Shown here: piece by piece, positions 42,253 to 50,787 of the stretch
Layout: the number at the start of each line of letters is the position of its first letter
Position numbering within the stretch: position 1 is the first letter of the stretch
DNA from: an uncultured Chloroflexales bacterium
GTDB taxonomy: Bacteria; Chloroflexota; Chloroflexia; Chloroflexales; Chloroflexaceae
Assembly: GCA_937902315.1 (NCBI GenBank)
Contig: CALGUG010000034.1
Coordinates: forward strand, 1 to 63,867
DNA: 63,867 bases
Direction of reading: 5' to 3'
Notes under the pieces: generated by a model
Told to the model about the DNA's origin: nothing
The model's input: the letters and a program-made list of their open reading frames with translations, nothing else
The model's database searches: none
Made by a program: the position numbers and the translations under genes

Positions 42253-43665
42253 TTAGCTGGCCTGCTGCGGCTGAGCTTGGGCTTGGAAATAGTGATCGCG
42301 CTCTTGGGCATTCATTTGAAGTTGCCAGTTTTGGAGCCGTAGACGCAGAGCCAACGCGCGTGCGATGTTGCGTACCACTTGCTGGCCCAAGGCCGGGTCT
42401 TCTTCGCAGAGCGCGTTAAAGCGGCTGCGGCTGAGCGAAAGCACTTGAGCACCCTGGGCACTGGCACGCAGATCGGCGCTACGTGGGTGGTTATCGAGAA
42501 TCGCCATCTCGCCCACGACTTGGCCCGCACTGATCTTGGCGATACAGCGTGGTTGCAGCATAGTGGTGCTAGTGTTGGCGATCATGGTCCAAACTTCAAT
42601 CACACCCGAATAGATCACAAACATCTCGTTTCCGTCGCTGTTTTCGGTTGCGATCGATTCATGCGGGCGGAACGAATGGAGCCGGAATTGGGCGGCCAAG
42701 CGGGTGCGTTGCGCGAGATTCATCGCATGCCCAACATCGGAAGAGGCCAAGAATTGGGCGATCTCAGAGATCATCTCGGCGCTTTGGTTCGGCTCTTCTT
42801 CGTCTTGCAGACTATGAATGGTTGGCAGGCCCAAAAAGGACGAGATATAGTGGATGGTCGTTTCATACTGCTCGAAGTGTGGCCAGTGCCCGGCGTTGGG
42901 TATCAAACGCAGGTCGGCGCTCGGCCATTCGGCGGCCACGCTGCCAGCGTCGCGCAGCGGCACGGTATTGTCTTCGGCCCCCCAGATCACCAAGGCTGGA
43001 ACCGACAGTTTGTGGAGCTGCGAACGTAGGTCGCCTTCGCGCATGGCGCGGAAGCAGATCGCACGGATCCTTCCTTGTCCCTCTTTGCGGGCATCGGCGC
43101 GAATACGCTGAAAATCTTCCGGCGAGACTGTAGCTCGCGCTCGCTCGGCGAAGGTGATCGGTTTGAGCACACGGTCGGTATAGCTATGCCCGATCGGCGT
43201 TTTTTCGAGCAACTGAATCAGCGTCCCAGAGACGGTTGTGCGTTCGAGCAGAATCAAAGGGGAGATGAAGATATTGATGAAGGTCGAGAGATGGCCACTC
43301 ACCGCCGGATTAAGCAGAACTAAACGTTCGACCAATGGTGGATTACGCAAAGAGAGCGTCATCGCGATCTGTCCACCCATGGAGTGGCCGAGCACAAGCA
43401 CAGCCCGATCGCTAACATAGCGGATCAACTCGGCGATGATGTCAGCATACCAAGCGATCGTCGGCGGCTTTTTTGGCTCGGGTGAACTACCGTAGCCGGG
43501 AAGATCTACAGCCAAACAGCGGAAACGTTTGCTTAAAACTGGGAGCAAGGGCTTCCACGTGTACCAAGAGCTGCACCAGCCGTGGATCAGAATGGCGATT
43601 GGTGCATCTGTTGGGCCTTCTTCACGGACATGCAGGACTTGATCGTTGATGATGTAGGTCGACAT
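42253..43665 (-). CDS. Alpha/beta hydrolase fused to a cyclic-nucleotide-binding domain
   Basis: 470 residues from ATG 43665. Residues about 1-275 are an alpha/beta hydrolase: oxyanion loop ILIHGWCSSWYTWKPLL, nucleophile elbow VLGHSMGGQIAM (Ser), Asp in LVIWGAEDNTVP and His in IPNAGHWPHFEQ complete the triad. Residues about 320-455 form a cNMP-binding domain: FRLHSFRPHESIATENSDG, MFVIYSGVIEVW and the phosphate-binding cassette VGEMAILDNHPRSADLRA, which has the conserved Glu and Arg. This suggests an esterase or lyase-type hydrolase controlled by cAMP or cGMP. Substrate and ligand are unknown. Repeat R9 ends 2 bases from the stop codon. Confidence 0.88.
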   Translation of the reverse strand: MSTYIINDQVLHVREEGPTDAPIAILIHGWCSSWYTWKPLLPVLSKRFRCLAVDLPGYGSSPEPKKPPTIAWYADIIAELIRYVSDRAVLVLGHSMGGQIAMTLSLRNPPLVERLVLLNPAVSGHLSTFINIFISPLILLERTTVSGTLIQLLEKTPIGHSYTDRVLKPITFAERARATVSPEDFQRIRADARKEGQGRIRAICFRAMREGDLRSQLHKLSVPALVIWGAEDNTVPLRDAGSVAAEWPSADLRLIPNAGHWPHFEQYETTIHYISSFLGLPTIHSLQDEEEPNQSAEMISEIAQFLASSDVGHAMNLAQRTRLAAQFRLHSFRPHESIATENSDGNEMFVIYSGVIEVWTMIANTSTTMLQPRCIAKISAGQVVGEMAILDNHPRSADLRASAQGAQVLSLSRSRFNALCEEDPALGQQVVRNIARALALRLRLQNWQLQMNAQERDHYFQAQAQPQQAS

Positions 43666-43969
43666 AATAATTTCTTTGGTAGTGGTAGCCTTTGAACACA
43701 AATTGCTCGTTTCTGGTCTTCTCTGAAAAGTTCTTCAAAGTATTGCTTACATATATGGCTTCAAAGCATTTTTTGTGCCTAAAGGCTGCGATAGCCAAAG
43801 GTCGATGCTCAATTGTGTTTAAATAGGGTAAACGATCCTCTTTGTAGCAAGATCTAAGTGAGTTCTTCAGAGAAAGTATAACACGTACTGCTAGTACTTG
43901 TTTTTAAATAATACCTTGTAGATAGTGAACAAACCGTTTATGAACGAAAAAGCGAGATCTTAGTGCGAT
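43666..43969. other. Gene-free AT-rich stretch
   Basis: Upstream region of the hydrolase-CNB gene. No open frame or repeat copy is recognisable. Confidence 0.35.
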
Positions 43970-44011
43970 AAAAAAGCTAATTGTATAAACGCCCGGGTCT
44001 ATACAATTAGC
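43970..44011 (-). terminator. Intrinsic terminator on the - strand
   Basis: Perfect 12-bp arms GCTAATTGTATA (43976-43987) and TATACAATTAGC (44000-44011). On the - strand a T6 run follows. It most plausibly ends the two-gene membrane operon at 44341-45027, with repeat R10 lying between gene and terminator. Confidence 0.88.
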
Positions 44012-44059
44012 ATAGCATAGTTAGAATAAAAAATGATTACACTCTAGACCTCAGCTAAT

Positions 44060-44285
44060 CTGTTGTACCAAATCTGGCTGTTCACTTTGTGTTGTTGGCC
44101 TTCGGCAGAGCCGAATGTATATGAAATTCGGTGCAATTGCCGGCTTTGGGGAGATCTTTCGGCGCACACAGCTACAAGCCTCGTTTGTTGGGCGGGATGT
44201 TGGTAGCCGTAGGCGGACGCGCCAAGGACGTTCTTTTTGGGGCAGAACCTCGTCGCAGTAATCTGAAGAAAGCAAATAGCTGATC
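44060..44285 (-). repeat. Dispersed composite repeat, copy R10
   Basis: TTGGCCTTCGGCAGAGCCGA near 44096, GGCTTTGGGGAGATCTTTCG, GGCGCACACAGCTACAAGCC, then GGGCGGGATGTTGGTAGCCG leading into TAGGCGGACGCG near 44190-44222. It is very close to R11 in its middle part, which defines a sub-family. Confidence 0.8.
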
Positions 44286-44340
44286 GGCGTGTGTGTTGCA
44301 TGTGGCCTTAATAGCGCGTATGGCAAGGCTGAGGTTTGAG

Positions 44341-44745
44341 CTAGGTCTTTGGGAGCCTTTGAGTGTGACGGCGTGCTTGACGTGCTCTCCAATGAATCGC
44401 TAAGCGACGACGTTGCATCGAGAGGCGTTGTTGGCCGCGCATAGCGAGGCGACCAAGGAAGGCGAAAGAGGGTGTGGGGTGGCTGGCCCAACGCCGCAAT
44501 AGTAGTTTGAGGTGAACTACGATCCAACGTAAGAGCCAGTTGCGCCGCCCCACTAAGGCGATTCCGATCACAATAAACAGAACGCCTTGCAGTAAAGGAA
44601 GAAAGAGGCCGATGATGCCCAAAAAAATGAAGAACCAGCCGAGAACTTGGCGTGCTATCGGCCAAACAGAACGCCAGATATAGATAACATACGCTTGGAA
44701 GGACATGTTTGAGGATCTGCGATTGCTTAGTGGCTTACGCGCCAT
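44341..44745 (-). CDS. PGPGW-type small transmembrane protein
   Basis: 134 residues. Two close membrane helices at about 33-68 (VLGWFFIFLGIIGLFLPLLQ, then GVLFIVIGIALVGRR) match the PGPGW/putative transmembrane protein pattern, although the PGPG turn reads LPLLQG. A long basic cytosolic tail follows (LLLRRWASHP, RQARRHTQRLPKT). The start has AAAGG and GAGG upstream. It begins 6 bases after the stop of the next gene upstream, so the two are translated from one message. Function is unknown. Confidence 0.72.
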   Translation of the reverse strand: MARKPLSNRRSSNMSFQAYVIYIWRSVWPIARQVLGWFFIFLGIIGLFLPLLQGVLFIVIGIALVGRRNWLLRWIVVHLKLLLRRWASHPTPSFAFLGRLAMRGQQRLSMQRRRLAIHWRARQARRHTQRLPKT

Positions 44746-44751
44746 GCCTCA

Positions 44752-45027
44752 CTACCTTTGCGGGTAACGTCGATCCGATCGTCTGTTTCGCTGGCTTTGA
44801 CGACCACGTTGCACCATAATCTGCCAGGCGTCATCTTCGCGGATGGGCCGTGTTAGCTCGTTGTCGCTGAGACGATTGGCTTGGCGATCGTTAAGTGAGA
44901 TAACGCCTTTATCGTAGTATTCATCGGCTTCTGAAAATTGGGTGGTGTTCCGCCAATTGTACCAAGCGTAGCTCACCCAACCAAACAAAAGCAATGCGAT
45001 GATCGTAATTAAGATCCATGTCAACAT
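44752..45027 (-). CDS. Small single-helix membrane protein
   Basis: 91 residues. One N-terminal helix (WILITIIALLLFGWVSYAWY) is followed by a polar, strongly basic tail ending in RRSDRRYPQR. No family is recognised. It is the first gene of a two-gene unit with the PGPGW-type protein. Confidence 0.62.
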   Translation of the reverse strand: MLTWILITIIALLLFGWVSYAWYNWRNTTQFSEADEYYDKGVISLNDRQANRLSDNELTRPIREDDAWQIMVQRGRQSQRNRRSDRRYPQR

Positions 45028-45115
45028 ACTATTGACCTTTGGGGCAGCCTGTTATGCTCTTCTTTCATTATACACGGGCTTACGACTTTTGGAACACCTA
45101 CAAGCGCTTGCTCTA

Positions 45116-45781
45116 TTATTGAGCGAGCACTACATGGTTCTTACGCTGTTTTGCCCTGTACATCGCCATATCAGCATTTTTGATCAACGTTTCGGCGTTA
45201 TCTGGCCCTTGATGCAAACTGGCAACCCCCGCGCTGATTGTAACGCTCACAGGTGTTTGATCGGCGACTTCGATCTGCAGATTGTCGATCAAGGTGCGCA
45301 GCCGCTCGGCGATAATAGCCGCATCGTTGCTATCGGTGTTGGGTAGAATGATTCCGAACTCGTCTCCGCCCCAACGCGCCACGATATCGCCGCGCCGAAC
45401 GCCGCTACGCAGTTTCTGCGCAATTGTTGTCAAAACAAGGTCGCCCGCAATATGCCCGTAGGTATTATTGTAATAACGCATATCATCAACTTCGGCCACA
45501 ATAAAAGATAATGGTTTATTGAGACGGCGGGCGTATCGCAGTTCCTGTTTGATTCGCCGAAAAAGATAACGTCGATTGAAGAGTTTTGTAGCATCGTCGA
45601 TCGTGCTCAGGGTATACCAATGATCGATACTAGCGCTGAGCAAGATGCCTAAGAGCATACTGATACAGCCTAGAAAGATCCAACTATAGTCGCTTATTTG
45701 GGTGATCAGATAGCTAAAGAAGGTAAAAAACGCCCCTGCCAAGGCTCCTATCAGTAGGGTAAATCCTCGTGATGACTCCAT
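45116..45781 (-). CDS. Membrane-bound diguanylate cyclase (GGDEF)
   Basis: 221 residues from ATG 45781, chosen because GGGAGAAG lies 5 bases upstream. Two N-terminal helices (FTLLIGALAGAFFTFFSYLI and SWIFLGCISMLLGILLSA) are followed directly by the GGDEF domain: DDATKLFNRRYLFRRIKQEL, RGDIVARWGGDEFGIILPNT and SVTISAGVASLHQG. The intact GGDEF catalytic motif predicts c-di-GMP synthesis. An inhibitory I-site RxxD five residues before the motif is not evident apart from RRGDIVARWGG, which does contain an R-x-x-D-like pattern. There is no sensory domain beyond the helices. Confidence 0.9.
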   Translation of the reverse strand: MESSRGFTLLIGALAGAFFTFFSYLITQISDYSWIFLGCISMLLGILLSASIDHWYTLSTIDDATKLFNRRYLFRRIKQELRYARRLNKPLSFIVAEVDDMRYYNNTYGHIAGDLVLTTIAQKLRSGVRRGDIVARWGGDEFGIILPNTDSNDAAIIAERLRTLIDNLQIEVADQTPVSVTISAGVASLHQGPDNAETLIKNADMAMYRAKQRKNHVVLAQ

Positions 45782-46063
45782 GATCTTCTCCCGTGGATCT
45801 CTCATCTCCTCGTCACAGAGCAAGAAAGCGCTATACCAAGGGTTGTAGTGACCGTTCCAAGTAAGAGCATCTGAAAAGCTGAATTAACGGTATATCTAGC
45901 GGTGGATGCCGAGATTATGTAACAAGCGAGAAAAGATCTCTGTGAAGGTAGGCGTTGCTGGATTGTACTGCGATAGTTACGAAGTTGAACCATTCAAAGA
46001 GATATGCCTATCAAAATCTCCTTTCAGTCATACTAGTACGTTATACACCCATAGGAGCTTCTG

Positions 46064-46468
46064 ATGATCTATCGAATACTATTTCTTATAGCATGCCTTC
46101 TGTTTCTGCAGGCCACCAGTGAGCAGCTTCAAGCTTCAGCTACTTACGCAGAACAGCGACTGCCAGAACAAGTCACTGTACGCTGGCTCGAGCCAGGGCA
46201 GCTTTTGTTGCGTTGGCATCAGCTGAGTAATGCTAATCGGATTATTGTCTATAGTTGCCCAACCAAGGATGTTATGACCTGTAGTGTGGTCGCTGAGTTG
46301 CAGGGTGAGATTCAAGGTGTTAGGACAGCGACGGTCTGGGGGCAGCCAGGGCAATATACGCTCATTGGTGAGTTCCGAGTCGACTCCTCAAACATCTACA
46401 ACATGTATGGTTGGACCGAACCAATCGAGATTCCAACCTATCCGATTTATTTGCCGATCGTTAAATAG
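46064..46468 (+). CDS. Small secreted protein, function unknown
   Basis: 134 residues with a GGAG site. Signal peptide ILFLIACLLFLQATSEQLQA, then a beta-rich domain resembling a fibronectin-type fold (VTVRWLEPGQLLLRWHQ, TATVWGQPGQYTLIGEF). It ends YPIYLPIVK, the short aliphatic motif often near the ends of exported Chloroflexota proteins. Two Cys in SCPTKDVMTCS could form a disulphide. No homologue is recognised. A long hairpin follows. Confidence 0.7.
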   Translation: MIYRILFLIACLLFLQATSEQLQASATYAEQRLPEQVTVRWLEPGQLLLRWHQLSNANRIIVYSCPTKDVMTCSVVAELQGEIQGVRTATVWGQPGQYTLIGEFRVDSSNIYNMYGWTEPIEIPTYPIYLPIVK

Positions 46469-46471
46469 TCT

Positions 46472-46556
46472 AAAGCGAGCTCTACTTGTTGCACCAACGC
46501 GAGAACGCTGCTTATGTTGGTTGGGTCTTGGCAAAAAGGGGGAGCTCGCTTTGTTA
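46472..46556 (+). terminator. Long-range hairpin terminator
   Basis: Outer arms AAAGCGAGCTC (46472-46482) and GAGCTCGCTTT (46542-46552) enclose about 59 bases that can fold further, then GTTATTTG. It is less compact than a usual terminator. Confidence 0.6.
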
Positions 46557-46777
46557 TTTGCAGCGAGATCTGCTGCCACCATCTTCACTTAAAACATCAC
46601 GCACCAAATTCAGCTACATAGGTGTTCCTCTTTGCGCGCCGTGGTGCAAGCCTTCACCGGCCTCTTAGCTAAATATATAGACAAGTATACTCTTGTACAC
46701 TTTATAGTACTAGTAGTATGAGTATACGATAAGAGACTCGATGAAACAAATCGGTTTAGAAGAACCACGATAAGCTG

Positions 46778-46812
46778 TAGAGGCCATTACAGTAGTTCTG
46801 CAATGGCCTCTA
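46778..46812 (-). terminator. Hairpin downstream of clpP
   Basis: Perfect 11-bp arms TAGAGGCCATT and AATGGCCTCTA with a 13-base loop, 25 bases after the clpP stop. No T-run on the - strand, so termination strength is uncertain. Confidence 0.6.
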
Positions 46813-46836
46813 GATGCTTTGCAAACAGAACGCGTA

Positions 46837-47481
46837 TTAGCTTGCTTCGCCTTGATTGCTAGCGGGTTCAAGCACTTCATCAATAAAGCCATAATCCTTG
46901 GCTTCATGGGCGTTCATGAAACGGTCGCGGTCGAAGTCTTCCGAGATCCGCTCAAGCGTTTGACCCGTATCGCGGGCCAACAGCTCTCGTCCCAACTGCT
47001 GCTTGCGCAACAGCTCGCGCGCCATAATTTCAACGTCGGGAGCGTAACCCTGCACACCGCTCGCTGCGGGGTGGAAGTGGATGGTGCTGTGGGGTAAGGC
47101 ATAGCGCTTGCCTTTGGTGCCGCCAGCGAGGATGATGGTTGCCATACTACCAGCCATACCCATACACACCGTCGATACATTTGCCGAGATCGAGTGCATG
47201 GTATCGTAGATGGCGAGACCAGCGGTGACCGAGCCGCCCGGGCTGTTGATGTAGAGGCGGATGTCCTGGGTCGGATCTTCGCTGTCTAAAAACAGGAGCT
47301 GGGCAACAATAAGGTTTGCGATTTGATCGTCGATCGGTGTTCCGAGCACAACGATACGATCTTTAAGCAGGCGCGAATAGATATCGAAGGCGCGTTCGCC
47401 GCGATTCGTACTTTCCACCACCATGGGGATTAACATCTGTGGTGCTGTTGCCCATTCATGGGATTGTCGGGCGCGATCCAT
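46837..47481 (-). CDS. clpP: ATP-dependent Clp protease proteolytic subunit
   Basis: 214 residues. Catalytic Ser112 in CMGMAGSMATIILAGG, His137 in PHSTIHFHPAASG and the late Asp in DFDRDRFMNAHEAKDYGF complete the triad. IRLYINSPGGSVTAGLAIYD is the classic strand. Two positions depart from the common pattern: GMAGSMA instead of GQAASMG, and HPAASG instead of HQPxGG, so this may be a second, divergent ClpP. It forms tetradecameric rings with ClpX or ClpC; no Clp ATPase is adjacent. The start follows an AT-poor leader without a strong ribosome site. Confidence 0.94.
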   Translation of the reverse strand: MDRARQSHEWATAPQMLIPMVVESTNRGERAFDIYSRLLKDRIVVLGTPIDDQIANLIVAQLLFLDSEDPTQDIRLYINSPGGSVTAGLAIYDTMHSISANVSTVCMGMAGSMATIILAGGTKGKRYALPHSTIHFHPAASGVQGYAPDVEIMARELLRKQQLGRELLARDTGQTLERISEDFDRDRFMNAHEAKDYGFIDEVLEPASNQGEAS

Positions 47482-47899
47482 GCAAAACCTCTGCTTTCAT
47501 ACTAACCCTCAGGCTGTAGAAAATGTAGTGTTGCTGTTTGCCTGATAGTTGCCTCTACAGGAATTGTGTTCTTATGTCGTTTGTATTGTAGCAGCAGCCG
47601 CAAGAACTTGCCAACATTGGGCCGAAATTGGCTCCTCAAAGCCCTATCAGCTTCTTATCAGATTAGGCGAAACAAACTGATATTTGACTTATTTCGATCT
47701 TCATGGTATCTTTCGCGCTCAAGGTTTGAAGAAACTTATTTTCTTCTGTGATATGAGAAATGGCAAACGTTTCGAGTTTGCACGCAACCGTGAGTGTCTC
47801 GCTGTTAGCGTTCAAACACCCTTCTTCAAACCAGAATAGATGCCCTGTTCGCGTCTATTCCAGTAACACATCGAAACGTTCTAGGTAATGGAGGTGCTT
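47482..47899. other. Divergent intergenic region between clpP and M23 peptidase
   Basis: About 420 bases. An imperfect hairpin AGAATAGATG...CGTCTATTCC near 47842-47865 lies just ahead of the peptidase gene. No CIRCE element or other known stress operator is recognised. Confidence 0.4.
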
Positions 47900-49090
47900 G
47901 TGCCACGAATGCACTTGCTTAGACCACGACGAGCCTTACGGTTCGCTGGTTTGCGTGCTGGGCTCACGCTCTTTAGCCGAGTTCTGCTTCTTTGTCTCTT
48001 GTTTGTTGCTGCTTTGCCGCCGACGCCTGCTCAAGCAGCCCCCCGCTTGATCCTTCCCACTCCTCCTGGTCAACCCTGGAAGATTATTCAAGGATACGCT
48101 TGTGGCACTCACAATGCCTGGGATCGCTATTCCCTCGATTTGGCGAGCGCTACAGGTGGAACGATGGGCGCACCGATTCGTGCCGCTGCTGATGGCCGAA
48201 TCTGGTCTTGGACTGCTGCGAGTGGGACCTTGATCCTCGATCATGGTGGCAACTTCTATACAATGTATACCCACATGTCGAGCGCTGTCTCTACCACGCG
48301 GGGACGCTTTATTCCGCGCGGCGCGGTGCTCGGATACGCCGGTGAGCGCCAGACAGTTGGCACGCCTCACCTGCACTTCACGGCCTTTACCGGTGCAGGT
48401 ACGCGCAATTGGCGTTCGGTACCGCTCTCCTTTGCAGAGGGCTACGATCTCCCTGAGATCGGCGGCTGTAATCAACACGGGGGCAAAGAGCTGATCGCAT
48501 CTGGCGAACTGCTTTCGATGGAACCCAAGATCGATTTCGAGTCTGAAGCCAAGAAGGGCATGTGGTACAACACCGACCAACGGATCGAATTCCGAATCGA
48601 ACCGTTTTCCAAAGGCTTTAGCCAAGCGTGGGATCGTGATCCAGAAGCCGATCAACCCATGTTCCCCGATGTAGCAGAAGGTTATGTGCAGCTCTCGTGG
48701 GCTGGGGAAGGCTTACACTCGATTCATATTCGCGGTTGGGGCGAAGATGGCAAACAGGTTGTGGAGAATTATGGCCCGGTCGGCTACGATGTCACTCCAC
48801 CTCAAGCCAAGGCGAGCGATACCCAACAAGAGGTTCCTGCCAATTTAGCGGTGACCTTGCGCTGGGAACCAGCCACCGATAACGCTTCTGGCGTAGCTGG
48901 CTACCGCGTCTATTTGGGCGCCGACCCTGCGGGCACTTCAGAGTGGTTCACCGAAGACGCTTCGATCGAAACACCAGCGCTTAATCCGGGCTTGTATATC
49001 TTACGAGTTCAGCCCGTCGACAAAGCTGGCAATGTTGGCGAGTGGGTGACGGTCGGCAAGGTGCTCAGTGCGCCGCCCGAAGAGATCTAA
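47900..49090 (+). CDS. Secreted M23-family metallopeptidase with fibronectin-like C-terminus
   Basis: 396 residues from GTG 47900, preferred because GGAGG lies 5 bases upstream. Signal peptide at residues 1-46 (SRVLLLCLLFVAALPPTPAQ). LysM-free M23 domain: CGTHNAWDRYSLDLA (zinc ligands His71 and an Asp), ILDHGGNFYTMYTHMSS and the HxH motif in TPHLHFTAFTG. The C-terminal 150 residues contain a jelly-like region and a fibronectin type III-like domain (LAVTLRWEPATDNASGVAGY, VQPVDKAGNVGEWVTV). It is expected to cut peptidoglycan cross-links or act in cell division. Repeat R11 begins directly after its stop. Confidence 0.87.
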   Translation: MPRMHLLRPRRALRFAGLRAGLTLFSRVLLLCLLFVAALPPTPAQAAPRLILPTPPGQPWKIIQGYACGTHNAWDRYSLDLASATGGTMGAPIRAAADGRIWSWTAASGTLILDHGGNFYTMYTHMSSAVSTTRGRFIPRGAVLGYAGERQTVGTPHLHFTAFTGAGTRNWRSVPLSFAEGYDLPEIGGCNQHGGKELIASGELLSMEPKIDFESEAKKGMWYNTDQRIEFRIEPFSKGFSQAWDRDPEADQPMFPDVAEGYVQLSWAGEGLHSIHIRGWGEDGKQVVENYGPVGYDVTPPQAKASDTQQEVPANLAVTLRWEPATDNASGVAGYRVYLGADPAGTSEWFTEDASIETPALNPGLYILRVQPVDKAGNVGEWVTVGKVLSAPPEEI

Positions 49091-49091
49091 T

Positions 49092-49255
49092 ACGCAATCC
49101 GTTTGAATTGTCGGCTTTGGGGAGCTCTTTCGGCGCACAGATACACGCCTCGTTTGTTGGGCGGGATGCTGATAGCCGAAGGCGGACGCGCCAAGGACCG
49201 AATGGGGGCTAAAGACCTAGCCGCCACAATCTGAAAAAGGCAAGCGGATTTAACG
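49092..49255 (-). repeat. Dispersed composite repeat, copy R11
   Basis: Begins at the M23 stop codon. GGCTTTGGGGAGCTCTTTCG and GGCGCACAGATACACGCCTC are nearly the same as in R10. The core reads GCTGATAGCCGAAGGCGGAC near 49166, followed by GGCTAAAGACCTAGCCGCC. The terminator at 49280 lies beyond it. Confidence 0.82.
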
Positions 49256-49279
49256 CTCTTACCCCAAACCTACCTACAA

Positions 49280-49321
49280 AAAGAGGTCGTTGGAGCAACT
49301 TCCAGCGACCTCTTTACGTTT
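49280..49321 (+). terminator. Intrinsic terminator beyond R11
   Basis: Arms AAAGAGGTCGTTGG and CCAGCGACCTCTTT (one wobble pair) with an 8-base loop and a T-rich tail. It probably serves the M23 gene. Confidence 0.8.
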
Positions 49322-49369
49322 TGTTGCGCAATCGTAGCGTCTTCTTGTTCTGGCGAAAGGGCTCGTTCC

Positions 49370-49500
49370 CTTCAAAAAAGAGCTCTAGCGCGTCCGCCTT
49401 CGGCTACCAGATCGGCCGTCCATCCAGACAGCGGCTAAGTATACGGCGTCGACGCGCTAGTGCGCACATCAAAAAAGCTCTGTTCCACCAAAGCTCAAAA
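49370..49500 (+). repeat. Dispersed composite repeat, core copy R12
   Basis: GCGCGTCCGCCTTCGGCTAC near 49388-49407, then diverged arm GATCGGCCGTCC. It abuts the 3' end of mazG (stop at 49510). Confidence 0.65.
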
Positions 49501-49509
49501 AGCACTGGC

Positions 49510-50700
49510 TTACAAAGCTTTCGCCTCGTTCCAAATCTCGATCATCTTCTGTACCCCGAGCGAGCTAAAATCTTGCTCGTGTTCAGACGCATACTTTTCG
49601 ATCGCTTGGAAACGTTTGCGGAACTTGAGGTTGGTTTCGCGCAGCGCGCTCTCGGAGTCGATCTCTTGCCAACGAGCGAGGTTAGCCAGCGCAAACAACA
49701 CATCGCCTAGCTCTTCGCTGATACGTTCGCGGTTGTTCTCTTGCTTGAGCTCAAGCTCAAGCTCCTGCAGCTCCTCTTGCAGCTTGCCCCAGAGGCTCTT
49801 GAGGTCGGGCCAATCGAAACCGGTGCGAGCAGCCTTTTTGCAGAGCTTCTGGGCGGTCGCCAAAGCGGGCAGCGCGGGTGGAATACCGTCGAGCAGGCTC
49901 GTGCGGGCGCGCCCCTGAGCGGCCAGCTCTTGCGATTTGATCGTCTCCCAGTTGCTGAGCACCGTCCCCTCGCCATCGACCGTTAACTGTCCGAATACGT
50001 GGGGGTGGCGGTTGATCAGCTTGCTGCAGAGATGCTGGTAGACATCGCTCAGGCTAAACTTCCCAGCTTGGCGTGCCATCTCGGCGTGGAAGAGCGTCTG
50101 CAAGAAGAGATCGCCCAACTCCTCTTCGAGCGCCTGCGTATCGCCCGAGTCGAGCGCCTCGAGCACTTCGTAGGTCTCTTCGAGCAGACCGGCCCGCAGG
50201 CTCTTATGAGTCTGCTGAACATCCCAATGGCAGCCATCTGGCCCCAGCAGGCGCGAGACGACCCAATGCGGGCCTTCTGGGTCGCGCTGAGCCTCTTCAG
50301 GCTTGAGGGCGGGCAGATAGAGCGAGCAAGGGGCATTTTGCGGTACGATCTGGCCTAGGTCGGTTAGGCTCAGCGCTTGGAGCGTGTTGGCGGCGCTGAT
50401 CACATAGACAGTGTGCTGGCTGGGATAGCGCTCTAAGAGGGCGGGCACTACACTCGCTAGGGTGGGGTCGCCCTCACTTTGGTGAACGATGGCGGGCTGG
50501 CTAACGCAGAGTGGGTATGGCACAAGCGGCGCTGTATAGCTTTCTAAGCCCTGTTCGATCGCCCAAGGGCCTCGCTCTTCGCCACGGGTGGGTGCGTCGC
50601 TACGGTCGAAATGGCGGGTGCTCACAAACTGAATGCCGCTTGTGAGCGGATCGATCCCAAGCTGTTCAGCCAGGGTATCGATGATGCGTCCAACACTCAT
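49510..50700 (-). CDS. mazG: Nucleoside triphosphate pyrophosphohydrolase MazG with tetrapyrrole-methylase remnant
   Basis: 396 residues. Two MazG domains: GLLEETYEVLEALDSGD with LEEELGDLFLQTLFHAEMA (about residues 170-230), and KLQEELQELELELKQENN with ISEELGDVLFALANLARW (about 305-350). The ExxE and ExxD metal-binding residues are intact in both. The first about 140 residues contain YPSQHTVYVISAANTLQALS and PCSLYLPALKPEEA, which match the C-terminal part of the YabN-type tetrapyrrole methylase domain, but the SAM-binding half is gone. MazG clears non-canonical NTPs. The N-terminal remnant is probably structural. Confidence 0.9.
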   Translation of the reverse strand: MSVGRIIDTLAEQLGIDPLTSGIQFVSTRHFDRSDAPTRGEERGPWAIEQGLESYTAPLVPYPLCVSQPAIVHQSEGDPTLASVVPALLERYPSQHTVYVISAANTLQALSLTDLGQIVPQNAPCSLYLPALKPEEAQRDPEGPHWVVSRLLGPDGCHWDVQQTHKSLRAGLLEETYEVLEALDSGDTQALEEELGDLFLQTLFHAEMARQAGKFSLSDVYQHLCSKLINRHPHVFGQLTVDGEGTVLSNWETIKSQELAAQGRARTSLLDGIPPALPALATAQKLCKKAARTGFDWPDLKSLWGKLQEELQELELELKQENNRERISEELGDVLFALANLARWQEIDSESALRETNLKFRKRFQAIEKYASEHEQDFSSLGVQKMIEIWNEAKAL

Positions 50701-50787
50701 ATAATCCTCTGTAGATGGTACAAATTGAAAAGAAAGAGACGAAGGTCACTGGCACCTTCGCCTCGCATAAACTGCAAACGAAACAAT

